From JAHBNG01 sp039028975 (lineage in GTDB: Bacteria; Chloroflexota; Anaerolineae; Caldilineales; Caldilineaceae): 64,000 nucleotides of DNA. A program made the translations under genes and the position numbers. The notes under the pieces were generated by a model, which was not told the origin of the DNA, ran no database searches, and saw only the letters and a program-made list of their open reading frames with translations. Each line of letters opens with the position of its first letter. Within the stretch, counting starts at the first letter, position 1. Below, piece after piece: positions 34,931-44,206 of this stretch. Location: the NCBI GenBank assembly GCA_039028975.1, contig JBCCHB010000053.1, positions 30,254 to 94,253 on the forward strand, given 5' to 3'.

Positions 34931-37219
34931 CTACTGTTGAACCAGAGGCAGGTAGATACCACTATCTGCGCACAGGAACTTAATGGGTACAGTTCGGTCA
35001 TTGAAGGGGGCCATTACCACATCTTTGTCAGCCAGAACCAGCAATTTTGCTCTCCCCGAGGTTGCGCCACTCTCGAAGAGCTCTTGAGGCTCGAAGATCA
35101 GCTCAATCGAACCGGGGGTGGTGGTTGAATTGGCGTTGGCAGAGATCCAGGGGACAGCAGAACGAGGCGGATCGGTTCCTTCTGCAGCCTCGGGGCTCTC
35201 GGCACCCAATTGAGCCGAGATCACTTCTTCAGACAAGGTCACCTGGCTGCTATTGCCGTATGCATCATAAAGGGATAAACTATTGCCGCTTCGACTGATG
35301 TCCACGATGGGTCCATTTAAGGCCAACTGGGCAGCTGAGAGCACATCTTCCTCCAAGACCAGAAAATTATAGGCAACATTCTCTGAGGATGTGACAGAAA
35401 TAAAAGAGCGGACAATTCCGAAGGGAGGCTCACAGGGGAAGTAGACCCCGTTGACTGCATCTGGGCTGACGCTGAAGCTGCTGGTGACTACATTCAGTTC
35501 TACCTCGATATCATATTGCTCTTGCTGCACAAATGGTTCAGAGGTGGTAATCCGAACCACTGTCGTAAACCGTCCCGTATTTAGTCCTGTGCTATCCACC
35601 GTTAAGATAACCTCTGCCGGTGATTGCCCTGATAGGGGGGATAACGATTGTACCCAAACGGGCGGTGAGACGAGACTGGCAGTAAAGTCAATCGTGTTAT
35701 CACTATCGATAATGATACGGATTTCGCCAGTCGAATCCACCTCCAAGCCATTCTCTAAACGAGTGGCAGTAACGTCAAATCGTAGGGGAACCTGAGCGCC
35801 ATTGGCATCGAGGTTTGCCCCAATAATATGGGTACCATTGGTGCTGAGCGTAAAGTCGTCCGCTTGGAGCGTTCCATCATCCTCTGGTGTATCCGGTTCC
35901 GTATAGATACGTATCTTGGTATCACGTATGAGAACCAGTTCATCTTTCCCGTCACTATCCACATCTGCACCCGTTCCGCCTTGCCATCCATTGTCGCTAT
36001 CAAGTGCCAAGTCGAAGACATTGGTATTGAGCGTTGTGTCATTCCCTTGGTTGCGAGCAAAGAAACGTGGTGCATCTGTATTTCCTGCTGGTACAGAGCG
36101 TAAGAAAAAGAGTTCCTCATCCCGCTGATTGTTCACAATACCCGTTATATCCGCTAGAAATGTGACCAATGGACTAGGGTTCACAAAGTCCCGATCATTC
36201 CCATCCGCATAATCCATAATGCCACCGCTTGGGCTAGGTGTGTAATTAAAGATATGGATGTTGTCGTTAGCATTGTTCACTGCCTCGCCAATGACAACTA
36301 CCTCCTGTGATCCCAGGTTTTTCACTTCACCTACGGCCGCAGAACGCCATCGAATGCTGGTTCGATCTTGTTGAGCAAAAGGCACCTTTCCTTCTAAACT
36401 AGACGTGTTGACCCGATAGAAGTGAAGTAAACTTGTGTTGACATCACTAATCGTCTGGCTGCCCATGAGCACAACCTCGTCAGTCGATTCTCCATCAATG
36501 TTACCGACGGTCACTTCATCCCAACGCCAGGCGAAATCGGAGGCAATATGTGGCTCATCATTGCGCCAGCCCGTACCATCTGGCGATTGAGAGTCTGCTG
36601 TGATCACTCGGATGCCGCTCTCGTCATCCTCTAATTCAATTCCATATAGGATCTCGTCGCCAGGAAAAAACGTATCCAATTCACCAACTGCTAGTAGGGT
36701 TAACGTATTATTTGTTTGAATATCGGCCAGCGTGCGCCAGGGTACATCCCCAAACCATCCATCGGGGGTGCTCTCAGAGTCACTGATAACCGGATCGTAG
36801 ATGACAATGCGGCCCCGATTGGTACTATTCTTAATTCCGACTATCTCATAGTCGCCATCGATATTGAAATCCCCTGCTGCGACGTCAACAAAACCATCTT
36901 CTGGGCTGCTCCATGTTAGTTCACCGTGGTTGCCCGGTGAAGTATCCAGCACACGGATGGTTCCTTCATCATCAAGATAAACCAATTCCTCATCCACATT
37001 ATCAACAGCGCCGAAGCTCGTCAGGTTATCCAATGCATCAACCTCGTTACTTGTATTTTGTTCAAATTGCTCGATGGGTTTAGCCCATAAGGAACGGGCC
37101 AAAAGGGGCTGAGGCGAGACAACACCTAACACACTACTCATCAGGGTACTAACCACAACGCACAACAGGACTACAGGTGAACCAGCCAGCAGACTGATTT
37201 TCTTAGACAATCCAGTCAT
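34931..37219 (-). CDS. Exported FG-GAP/VCBS-like repeat protein
   Basis: 762 residues from ATG 37219 (MTGLSKKISLLAGSPVV), with AAAGGAG eight bases upstream; the TTG at 37243 is less likely. Signal peptide about 5-45. The central part holds Asp-rich blade motifs of beta-propeller type: AAGDFNIDGDYEIVGIKN, GELDTFFPGDEILYG, VGNIDGESTDEVVLMG, GADVDSDGKDELVLIRD. A later Ig/BACON-like portion (DFTASLVSPPVWVQSLSPLSG...TVVRITTSEPF) and a C-terminal domain follow, ending IYLPLVQQ. No catalytic motif. It is probably a surface or matrix protein with Ca2+-binding propeller blades. Confidence 0.75.
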   Translation of the reverse strand: MTGLSKKISLLAGSPVVLLCVVVSTLMSSVLGVVSPQPLLARSLWAKPIEQFEQNTSNEVDALDNLTSFGAVDNVDEELVYLDDEGTIRVLDTSPGNHGELTWSSPEDGFVDVAAGDFNIDGDYEIVGIKNSTNRGRIVIYDPVISDSESTPDGWFGDVPWRTLADIQTNNTLTLLAVGELDTFFPGDEILYGIELEDDESGIRVITADSQSPDGTGWRNDEPHIASDFAWRWDEVTVGNIDGESTDEVVLMGSQTISDVNTSLLHFYRVNTSSLEGKVPFAQQDRTSIRWRSAAVGEVKNLGSQEVVVIGEAVNNANDNIHIFNYTPSPSGGIMDYADGNDRDFVNPSPLVTFLADITGIVNNQRDEELFFLRSVPAGNTDAPRFFARNQGNDTTLNTNVFDLALDSDNGWQGGTGADVDSDGKDELVLIRDTKIRIYTEPDTPEDDGTLQADDFTLSTNGTHIIGANLDANGAQVPLRFDVTATRLENGLEVDSTGEIRIIIDSDNTIDFTASLVSPPVWVQSLSPLSGQSPAEVILTVDSTGLNTGRFTTVVRITTSEPFVQQEQYDIEVELNVVTSSFSVSPDAVNGVYFPCEPPFGIVRSFISVTSSENVAYNFLVLEEDVLSAAQLALNGPIVDISRSGNSLSLYDAYGNSSQVTLSEEVISAQLGAESPEAAEGTDPPRSAVPWISANANSTTTPGSIELIFEPQELFESGATSGRAKLLVLADKDVVMAPFNDRTVPIKFLCADSGIYLPLVQQ

Positions 37220-37857
37220 CGGGGAAGCTCCTTTTTTGCGCAAGCGTATAGTGTAGCCGAAACAGAACGACAGATTACATCTTACTTATATGAGCGACTG
37301 CGGTATGAAATTTGCTAAATCAATGAGATGGCGATGGAGGGGTGCAATGGGTTAATATGGGTATTGATAGGGTAGAATCATATACGATATCGGCTTTTAC
37401 TGGAAATAATCACCTCATTAGGAATACGATTCTCTTCGAAAATAAGTTTCGGTTAATTTACTAGGGTCTATGCGAAAATGACCAACTTGTCCATATATGA
37501 GATTCAAAGGGACACAATGATTAAAGCGGTTTGAAGAGCCATCCAAGATATTACATGCCACAGAATGAGTATGGTATAATCTTATGGATGTGGTACGCTA
37601 ATGCTGTGCAAAGTGATCCATTCATCGACGATTTAGGTAGAAAGATAGCGTTCTTACATGAGATTCTGCCTTCAAATAGAACAAATGTCCATTTCGATTA
37701 TAGGCAATTTGAGACGAGAGATTGCCGAAATATTCGACAGGTGTTTCCAGGATCGATTACCAAGTTGACAAGATTCTCAGAGTCAGTCGAATTCGATCCA
37801 TGGGTCTCCTTTAGAGCCAATCAAAAACGAAGAGATTGAGAAGGATAGAGCAGAGAT
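37220..37857. other. Long divergent intergenic region
   Basis: 638 nt between the exported protein (minus) and hom (plus). It contains a plausible hom promoter at 37551-37580, giving a leader of about 270 nt. A 102-codon open frame with a TTG start spans 37531-37839 but overlaps the promoter and has no ribosome site. No T-box or SAM-type riboswitch motif was recognised. Confidence 0.45.
37551..37580 (+). promoter_or_regulatory. Putative promoter of hom
   Basis: TTACAT (37551-37556), 18-nt spacer, TATAAT (37575-37580). Good -10, moderate -35. Confidence 0.5.
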
Positions 37858-38976
37858 ATGAAAAGGCTAAATTTAGTTGTCTTAGGTATTGGAGGCGTTG
37901 GGCGTTCTCTACTACAACAAATTGTAGTGAATCGCTCGCTCCATACAAAGCAGTATCAACTCAATCTTTCCGTTCAGGCTGTTTGCGACCGAAGTGGCGC
38001 TATTTCGGCAGAAGATCGTTCTGCTGGCTTGGGTGATGATACCCTTGGTCAAGTTGTCGAATTTAAGGCTTCGGGTAAAGGGCTTGTTGAACATTCTCAA
38101 GGAATAGCTCAAGACGATCCCACCAAGATTGTTAAGCAAGCTATTGCTGACCAAGCCGCTAATCAGGAGACGGTCGTCGTTGATTGCACAGCCACCGAAG
38201 CAACCGTGTCTGCCCTGACACTAGCCATAGATATGGGCCAAAAGGTCGCATTGGCTAATAAAATTCCGCTCACAGTGCAACAGGAGGTTTACAGCCGGCT
38301 GACCACAGCCGGTGCCACCGAACGCGATCTGGGGCGCAGCCGATGGGAGACCACCGTCGGTGCCGGGCTGCCCGTTATTGCTACCTTGGGTCGCTTAATC
38401 GCAAGTGGCGACGCGATTCAGCGCATTGCTGGAACCTTTAGCGGTACGTTAGGGTATGTAATGACGGGGCTACAAGAAGGCAAGTTGCTTAGCGAGATTG
38501 TGCGCGAGGCGTATGATCTGGGCTATACCGAGCCAGATCCGCGTGATGATTTGGGTGGAATTGATGTGGCCCGCAAAGCGTTGATCTTGGCCCGGGGCAT
38601 TGGGTGGGCGTTGGAGATGGATGATGTGCAAGTAGAAGGACTCTATCCATCCTCCATGGATGCCCTCTCGATCTCCGAATTTATGGATGCGTTGCCGGAA
38701 CTCGATAGTTCATTCCAACAACGGATCCAAGATGCCGCTGCCCAGGGCAAAGTTCTACGTTATGCCGCTACGGTTGAAGATGGGCAATGTCGTGTTATGC
38801 CCACAGTGGTGCATGCCGATAGCCCTTTGGGGCGGCTAACAGGGACCGATAACCTGGCAGAATTCCATACAACTTGGTATAGCCCCAATCCCCTTGTTGT
38901 TCAGGGCCGTGGTGCTGGTGTAGAGGCTACTGCCGCGGGCGTGCTAAGCGACATCGTTGAACTTGCCTATACATGA
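37858..38976 (+). CDS. hom: Homoserine dehydrogenase
   Basis: 372 residues, AAGGA about 13 bases before ATG 37858. NAD(P)H-dependent reduction of aspartate semialdehyde to homoserine. Rossmann GIGGVG, VVDCTATEA, then ALANKIPLT (normally ANK-P). The catalytic/substrate region is GAGLPVIATLGRLIASGD, GTFSGTLGYVM and LGYTEPDPRDDLGGIDVARKALILAR with the catalytic Lys. There is no C-terminal ACT domain, so feedback inhibition by threonine in the usual way is not expected. It resembles the plant/MetL-type catalytic domain. asd follows 86 nt downstream, with a hairpin between them. Confidence 0.93.
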   Translation: MKRLNLVVLGIGGVGRSLLQQIVVNRSLHTKQYQLNLSVQAVCDRSGAISAEDRSAGLGDDTLGQVVEFKASGKGLVEHSQGIAQDDPTKIVKQAIADQAANQETVVVDCTATEATVSALTLAIDMGQKVALANKIPLTVQQEVYSRLTTAGATERDLGRSRWETTVGAGLPVIATLGRLIASGDAIQRIAGTFSGTLGYVMTGLQEGKLLSEIVREAYDLGYTEPDPRDDLGGIDVARKALILARGIGWALEMDDVQVEGLYPSSMDALSISEFMDALPELDSSFQQRIQDAAAQGKVLRYAATVEDGQCRVMPTVVHADSPLGRLTGTDNLAEFHTTWYSPNPLVVQGRGAGVEATAAGVLSDIVELAYT

Positions 38977-38991
38977 AATAGAATTTCAGAG

Positions 38992-39035
38992 TTGTATATT
39001 CAGTCGATCGCAATGGGAGTGCGACTGATATACAA
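38992..39035 (+). repeat. Hairpin between hom and asd, possible TATACTCAG-family member
   Basis: TTGTATATTCAGTCG (38992-39006) pairs with CGACTGATATACAA (39022-39035), with one bulged T. The ends resemble the dispersed palindromic family (TATA-TCAG ... CGACTG). It may also attenuate read-through from hom to asd. Confidence 0.55.
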
Positions 39036-39062
39036 TCGTAAATTACATAGGAAACTTAGACA

Positions 39063-40166
39063 ATGTCTCCAGAGAAGATAGCTGTTGGTGTACTAGGTGC
39101 AACGGGTGCAGTTGGTCAACGGTTTATTCAGATGCTTCAGGGGCATCCCTGGTTTGAGCTAACAACGCTCTGCTCATCTAGCCGCACAGCAGGACGTGCT
39201 TATGGTGAAGCGTGTAATTGGATTATTGGTGGGGAAATCCCAGCCCACTTACGTGAGGTCATTCTACAACCATGTGTGCCGGGTCCAGAATGCGATCTAG
39301 TCTTTAGTGCATTGCCAGCCGAAAGTGCGACGGAAATCGAAGCAAGCTTTGCGGCTGCAGGTTACATAGTCTGTAGCAACGCTCGCTCATACCGCTATGA
39401 GCCAGACGTGCCGTTGTTGATTCCTGAAGTAAATCCGGAACATATAGAGCTTGTGAAGCTTCAGCAACGCAACCGAGGTTGGGATGGCTTTATCATCACA
39501 AACCCCAACTGTAGTACAACTCATCTTGTGAGTGCGCTACATCCGCTGCATCAGCGATTCACAGTCCGTAAGGTCATTGTTGCAACAATGCAGGCCATTA
39601 GTGGCGGAGGATATCCAGGTTTACCTAGTTTCGATATTCTGGATAATGTGGTACCGTACATAGGTGGCGAAGAGGAGAAGATGGAGCAGAAGGAGCCACA
39701 AAAGCTGTTAGGGTATTTTGATGGTGAGAGAATTGACTATGCGGATATGGTCATCAGCGCCCACTGCAACCGGGTACCCGTACTTGATGGACACTTGGAA
39801 GCAGTCAGTATAGAATTTGCCGATAAGCCAAGCATGGAGCAGATGGTTCGCACTTGGATTGATTATGAGCCGCTACCGCAGCAATTGAACCTCCCCAGTG
39901 CACCAAAGCCTGCGCTCTTCTACAGCGAAGCAGCGGATAGGCCACAGCCTCGTTTGGATCGAATGGCAGGCAGCGTTCCTGGTATGGCGACAACCATCGG
40001 GCGGTTGCGTCCCGATCCAATTTTGGATTATAAATTTGTACTGTTGGGCCATAATACTATCCGTGGTGCAGCAGGGGGCAGTATGTTGAATGCGGAATTG
40101 CTTGTTGCCCAAGGATATTTAGGGGTTGAAGCTGCAGCATTGGCGAATTCACTTGTACTGGCTTAA
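39063..40166 (+). CDS. asd: Aspartate-semialdehyde dehydrogenase, archaeal/fungal type
   Basis: 367 residues, ATG with AGGAA 12 bases upstream. It reduces aspartyl phosphate to aspartate semialdehyde with NADPH. GVLGATGAVGQRF is the cofactor loop; SSSRTAGRAYG; the catalytic Cys150 in ITNPNCSTT; SGGGYPGLPSFDILDNVVPYIGGEEEKME; and the active-site His in ISAHCNRVPVLDGH. The long GGEEEKM segment and length match the archaeal/fungal class. It supplies the substrate of the hom product encoded just upstream; aspartokinase is not in the window. Confidence 0.93.
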   Translation: MSPEKIAVGVLGATGAVGQRFIQMLQGHPWFELTTLCSSSRTAGRAYGEACNWIIGGEIPAHLREVILQPCVPGPECDLVFSALPAESATEIEASFAAAGYIVCSNARSYRYEPDVPLLIPEVNPEHIELVKLQQRNRGWDGFIITNPNCSTTHLVSALHPLHQRFTVRKVIVATMQAISGGGYPGLPSFDILDNVVPYIGGEEEKMEQKEPQKLLGYFDGERIDYADMVISAHCNRVPVLDGHLEAVSIEFADKPSMEQMVRTWIDYEPLPQQLNLPSAPKPALFYSEAADRPQPRLDRMAGSVPGMATTIGRLRPDPILDYKFVLLGHNTIRGAAGGSMLNAELLVAQGYLGVEAAALANSLVLA

Positions 40167-40196
40167 GCGTTATGAAAATATGGGTGAGTCTTAAGG

Positions 40197-40268
40197 AATA
40201 GGTCGCAAATAACTTGTACGTTTCGCTCGGGTTCGCCCCATCAAGTGCCCAATTTATTCTCGTTTCTA
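40197..40268 (+). repeat. Dispersed 75-bp intergenic repeat, family A, copy 2
   Basis: 31 nt after the asd stop. Contains AATAGGTCGCAAATAACTTG, then TTTCGCTCGGG, CCCCATCAAGTG and a decayed right arm CAATTTATT. Same orientation as copies 1 and 3. Confidence 0.8.
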
Positions 40269-40357
40269 AAAGGCTTATACATATCATGTGCTAGGTGAAT
40301 TTTATCCCGACTTTTGCTCGATGCATCCTGAAGAATTCTAAGAGGAGAGGACATGCC

Positions 40358-40390
40358 CATGAAGACGGGAATAATCTTCCCGTCTTCATG
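40358..40390 (+). terminator. Perfect 14-bp hairpin
   Basis: CATGAAGACGGGAA (40358-40371), loop TAATC, TTCCCGTCTTCATG (40377-40390). No U-run follows, so it could be a terminator of asd with weak tract or a leader structure of the gene at 40498. Confidence 0.55.
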
Positions 40391-40497
40391 GAGAAAAGAG
40401 TTGTATATCTAGTCATCTAAATCACACGTGAGGCTTAGTTCAGTCTCTTGGCATTACCGTAGTCGTTGTCGCTGTAGAGTCGTAAGGGGAAACATCA

Positions 40498-41718
40498 ATG
40501 AATCATCTGTCGGCAGTCGTTAGCACAGAGTTCGAGGCAACTGGAGATACATCTCATATGGTTTCATCGGGCAAGCTCTCTTTATCCGATATTTATGGTG
40601 AATGGATAATCTACCGCAACCTAGAGCCATTGCCGAAAAAGTTGCGTGGAATGCGTAGAGCTGCGGGTAAGATGGGAATTGATGGTAATCGAATTCCACG
40701 TAAACATGAGGTAGATTACGCCCGAGCATCCATGTGGTTTCTAAACGAAGGTCAGAAGCTACGCCGCAAGACGGGGCCACTAAAAGAGTTACTTTTTATT
40801 GGCGACTCCCTATTTACTGATGGGACTGCCTTTACAAATCTAGCTAACCTCAGCGAATGGCGAGGAAGCTGCTTTATTGGCAATGAAAAGCTGAGTGAAA
40901 AACCGAGTAGCGATATCCGTCATGAGGAGGGTTTCTACTTGGCCAATCGGTGGTCAAGCTTGGCATCCTGGCTCTCATGGGGGCTTGAGCAAGGCTTTTC
41001 CATGGACGACTCAACGGCTGTCATAGTTGACATTGATAAGACTGTTTTGGGTGCTAAAGGTCGCAATGATCATGTGATTGATCAAGCGCGTTTGGATGGA
41101 ATCTATCGCACTATGGATTCTGTGCTGGGTGACGATTTTGATCGAGCAGCATTTGAGCGCCAGTATGCCGAGTTAAACAAGTCAACCTATCATGTGATTA
41201 CTGCTGATAATCAGGATTATCTAGCTTATATTTGTTTGGTCCTGAATGCAAAATTACTTCAACTAGACGAGTTGGTAGGAGAAGTAGAAGAAAATCGCAT
41301 CGACAATTTTGATCAGCTAACACGTTGGGTAAATACTCGCCTTATGATGAAGCCAACCGGTGGTGAACGTTTCCGCCAGGTTCACGAAGCCGTTATGATG
41401 GCCATGCACCAAGGCGATCCCACGCCGTTTAAACGTTTCCGTCAGCAAGAATTTATGACGACGATAGAGAGAATGGGTAGCGTCCCTGATAGCGCGACAG
41501 TAGAAGATATGCTAAGCGACGAGATTACCATTACCCGCGAAGTAGTTGATGCCTCGAAGTGGTTAGCAGAGCGAGGATGCATTTTGCTCTGCATGAGTGA
41601 TAAACCTGATGAAGCGGTCTTCCCGAAGCGACACCTTGAGCCTGAATTCTTACCCGTTCATCAAATTGCAACACATTGTGTGGGGTACGACATTCATGAG
41701 CAACTACGTGCATTATAG
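40498..41718 (+). CDS. HAD-like protein with apparently permuted motif order
   Basis: 406 residues, AAGGGGA eight bases before the ATG. I do not know a named family. Three stretches look like haloacid-dehalogenase motifs, but in the order IV-I-II. LLFIGDSLFTDGTAF (98-112) is like motif IV (G-D-x-x-x-x-D). AVIVDIDKTVLG (174-185) is like motif I, D-x-D-x-T with Asp178 and Asp180. CILLCMSDKPDEAVFP (361-376) is like motif II with Ser367. Between I and II is a mostly helical region of about 170 residues, a possible cap. There is no signal peptide. If real, it would be a Mg2+-dependent phosphatase or phosphotransferase with a circularly permuted core. The gene stands alone between asd and ftsH, flanked by repeats. 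Confidence 0.65.
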   Translation: MNHLSAVVSTEFEATGDTSHMVSSGKLSLSDIYGEWIIYRNLEPLPKKLRGMRRAAGKMGIDGNRIPRKHEVDYARASMWFLNEGQKLRRKTGPLKELLFIGDSLFTDGTAFTNLANLSEWRGSCFIGNEKLSEKPSSDIRHEEGFYLANRWSSLASWLSWGLEQGFSMDDSTAVIVDIDKTVLGAKGRNDHVIDQARLDGIYRTMDSVLGDDFDRAAFERQYAELNKSTYHVITADNQDYLAYICLVLNAKLLQLDELVGEVEENRIDNFDQLTRWVNTRLMMKPTGGERFRQVHEAVMMAMHQGDPTPFKRFRQQEFMTTIERMGSVPDSATVEDMLSDEITITREVVDASKWLAERGCILLCMSDKPDEAVFPKRHLEPEFLPVHQIATHCVGYDIHEQLRAL

Positions 41719-41754
41719 TTGCGTATAGGAAATTATATTCAGGCTTCGCATAAT

Positions 41755-41839
41755 TATACTCAGCTCCGTTTGAAAACAGGTGTTTGGTCTTTCTGGTAGT
41801 GCTTTGGAAAACACCTGTTTTCAAGACGACCGCAATATA
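41755..41839. repeat. Palindromic repeat family B, copy 1
   Basis: TATACTCAGCTCCG, then a stem TTGAAAACAGGTGTTT pairing with AAACACCTGTTTTCAA, then GACGACCGCAATATA. Ends match copies at 45122 and 62276, while the inner stem differs in sequence but remains base-paired. Confidence 0.8.
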
Positions 41840-41889
41840 ACATTTTTTGTCTTGCGTGGCAGGATTAATTTATCACGACCACCAGCATA

Positions 41890-42071
41890 AATACTCAGCT
41901 TCGTTTGTAAATAAACGAAGGCCCGGGAGTTTAATAACGTAATGGAAGATCTCTCGGGTTTTCGAGATGACAAGACTGAACTTTTGGGTTTTATTTATCT
42001 TGATTCCTAAGTTTGTTCGCTCTTATTGGACTGTAGAAAGCTACGGTTTGCAAATCGACCACAGTGTAGAT
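41890..42071. repeat. Palindromic repeat family B, long or interrupted copy 2
   Basis: Left end ATACTCAGCTTCGTTTG at 41891 and right end CTACGGTTTGCAAATCGACC near 42041-42060 match the family, but about 130 nt lie between them, including a CCCGGGAG/CTCTCGGG hairpin. It may be two decayed copies or one with an insertion. Confidence 0.5.
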
Positions 42072-42075
42072 AGGC

Positions 42076-42102
42076 TTGAACTATTATATATTATTGTATA
42101 CT
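42076..42102 (+). promoter_or_regulatory. Putative ftsH promoter
   Basis: TTGAAC (42076-42081), 15-nt spacer, TATACT (42097-42102). A second candidate lies at 42129-42156 (TTGTGT, 16 nt, TATACT). Either or both may act. Confidence 0.45.
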
Positions 42103-42198
42103 GACCGCTAGATAAATTTTGTCTGAGCTTGTGTCTATTTTAGCCATGAGTATACTGAAGACAAATTTATCTGGTCATCTAGATAAAGCAGGAAGTGT

Positions 42199-44109
42199 AT
42201 GTCGAATCAAAATTCACCTTCACCCAATAGGCCTGAGGGTTCTGGCGAACCAACAGGCCCAAATAATTTTTGGAGTCGTAGCTGGTTTTGGATTGCCCTA
42301 ACAATTTTGGTGCTCCTTCTGTCTCGCTACTTTTTTGATTTCTCAGCCGAGAGAGCCAATACCATTGGACTAAATGAAGTTGTCCAGGAAATTAACAAAA
42401 ATAACGTCGATCGACTCGTTGTGCAAGGCGACATCATAACAATTGAGACACGTGATGGGACTCCGCCATTGCGTAGCCGCAAAGAGCCAAACGAAAGCCT
42501 GCTCAAAACCCTTAGAGCCCTTGGATTAGAGAGTGAGAGGTTGGGGGAGTTGACGATTGAAGTTGAAAATGCTCCCAATAGCACTGCTATCTTTAATTGG
42601 CTGATCATGTTATTGCCCATGGTCTTGATCTTTGGCTTTTTCATCTTTATTATGCGCCAATCTGGTGCTGGTGGGCAGAATCGGGCCATGCAATTTGGCC
42701 GTAGCAAAGCCCGCAAGCTAGATTCTGGTGATAGGCCAACAGTAACCTTTGAAGATGTTGCAGGGTCGGATGAAGCTAAACAAGAGCTGGAAGAGGTTGT
42801 AGAATTCTTGAAGGAGCCTCAAAAGTTTGCGGCATTGGGTGCTCGCATCCCAACTGGTGTCTTGATGGTCGGTTCGCCAGGGACGGGTAAGACGCTTCTC
42901 GCTAAGGCGGTCGCTGGTGAAGCTGGCGTGCCGTTTTTTAGTAGCTCTGGCTCAGAGTTTGTGGAGATGTTTGTTGGCGTGGGGGCAAGCCGGGTACGCG
43001 ACCTCTTTGAACAGGCCAAAAAGAACGCTCCATGCATCATTTTCATCGACGAAATCGATGCGGTAGGACGTCATCGTGGGGCTGGGCTTGGTGGCGGTAA
43101 CGATGAACGTGAACAGACTCTGAATCAAATTTTGGTTGAAATGGATGGTTTTGATACAGAGACCAACATTGTGATTATTGCGGCCACAAATCGCCCCGAT
43201 ATTCTGGATCCGGCCCTCTTGCGACCTGGTCGGTTCGATCGTAAGGTGATTGTGGATAGACCAGATCGACGCGGACGCGAAGAGATTTTGAAAGTTCATG
43301 TACGAGGCAAGCCTATCGATGCGACGGTTGACTTAGACAGGATTGCAGCCCAGACGCCCGGTATGGTCGGTGCCGATCTGGAAAACCTAATTAATGAGGC
43401 GGCCATTTTAGCTGCCCGCCGTAACAAACGCTCTATCGGGATGGACGAGATCGTAGAGTCCATCGAGCGTGTGATGGCTGGACCTGCCCGTCGCAGCCGT
43501 ATTCTTAGTGATGAGGATCGACGGACCATTGCTTACCATGAAGCTGGACATGCAATTGTTATGGAATCATTGGAGCACACAGATCGGGTTGGTAAAATTA
43601 CCATCATTAGTCGTGGCCAAGCTCTTGGGTATGTCCTTCCTCTGCCAGATGAAGATCAGACGTTACGCAGCCAAGCTGAATATGAAGAGGAATTGGTAGG
43701 CCTTCTCGGTGGTAGAGCTGCTGAGGATATTGTCTTTAATGAGCCGTCTACTGGTGCGGCCAACGATTTGGAGCGAGTAACGAAGATGGCGAAAGCCATG
43801 GTAACCCGCTACGGAATGAGTGATGAGATTGGTCCTCTTCAACTGCAACAGGGAGAGAGCAATCCTTTTATGGGCATGGACTTTGGCGAGCAGCGTTCTT
43901 ATAGCGAAGAGATGGCTCGTAAAATTGATCAGGAAATCCGTCGATTGATCGAATCGGCCTATGCTCACGCGAAAGAGATTCTAAGCAACAACCGGGACCA
44001 ACTCAAATTGGTGGCGGAGACGCTTTTGGAAAAAGAGGTCTTAACGAGGGAAGAATTTCTGAATATTTTTGAATCACCCCATCCCGTTCCAGAAGGGGCT
44101 GCGGACTAA
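42199..44109 (+). CDS. ftsH: ATP-dependent zinc metalloprotease FtsH
   Basis: 636 residues, AGGAAG just upstream of the ATG. Membrane-anchored AAA+ protease for quality control of membrane and regulatory proteins. Two membrane segments (about 32-50 and 133-153) flank a small periplasmic/extracytoplasmic domain. AAA+ module: VTFEDVAGSDEAKQEL, Walker A GSPGTGKTLLAKA, pore loop FVEMFVGVGASRVRDLF, Walker B IIFIDEIDAVG, and the second region of homology NRPDILDPALLRPGRFDR. Zinc site HEAGH in YHEAGHAIV, with the later Asp in GAANDLERVT. Length and motifs are normal. Confidence 0.97.
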   Translation: MSNQNSPSPNRPEGSGEPTGPNNFWSRSWFWIALTILVLLLSRYFFDFSAERANTIGLNEVVQEINKNNVDRLVVQGDIITIETRDGTPPLRSRKEPNESLLKTLRALGLESERLGELTIEVENAPNSTAIFNWLIMLLPMVLIFGFFIFIMRQSGAGGQNRAMQFGRSKARKLDSGDRPTVTFEDVAGSDEAKQELEEVVEFLKEPQKFAALGARIPTGVLMVGSPGTGKTLLAKAVAGEAGVPFFSSSGSEFVEMFVGVGASRVRDLFEQAKKNAPCIIFIDEIDAVGRHRGAGLGGGNDEREQTLNQILVEMDGFDTETNIVIIAATNRPDILDPALLRPGRFDRKVIVDRPDRRGREEILKVHVRGKPIDATVDLDRIAAQTPGMVGADLENLINEAAILAARRNKRSIGMDEIVESIERVMAGPARRSRILSDEDRRTIAYHEAGHAIVMESLEHTDRVGKITIISRGQALGYVLPLPDEDQTLRSQAEYEEELVGLLGGRAAEDIVFNEPSTGAANDLERVTKMAKAMVTRYGMSDEIGPLQLQQGESNPFMGMDFGEQRSYSEEMARKIDQEIRRLIESAYAHAKEILSNNRDQLKLVAETLLEKEVLTREEFLNIFESPHPVPEGAAD

Positions 44110-44110
44110 G

Positions 44111-44188
44111 GGGTGGCCGTAAATAACTTAAGAGTTTCGTTCGGGCTAGTCCTACAAAGTGACAAGGTTATTTAATCCTCGTCATAAA
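44111..44188 (+). repeat. Dispersed 75-bp intergenic repeat, family A, copy 3
   Basis: Starts right after the ftsH stop. GGTGGCCGTAAATAACTTA, TTTCGTTCGGG, CCTACAAAGTG and CAAGGTTATTT, in the same order and spacing as the other copies. Confidence 0.8.
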
Positions 44189-44206
44189 GAATTCTTCTTG
44201 CCTTTA

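Larger units (their letters stand above)
40167..40497 (+). other. Intergenic region with repeat and hairpin
   Basis: 331 nt. It holds family A repeat copy 2 (40197-40268) and a perfect 14-bp hairpin (40358-40390) and ends in the ribosome site AAGGGGA of the next gene. No clear promoter was fixed. Confidence 0.45.
41719..42198 (+). other. Intergenic region upstream of ftsH
   Basis: 480 nt, holding two palindromic repeats (41755-41839, 41890-42071) and the ftsH promoter region. No gene seen. Confidence 0.5.

Noticed and set aside
37531..37839. 102-codon open frame with TTG start before hom
   Set aside because: No ribosome site, overlaps the predicted promoter, and its composition does not look like a conserved protein.
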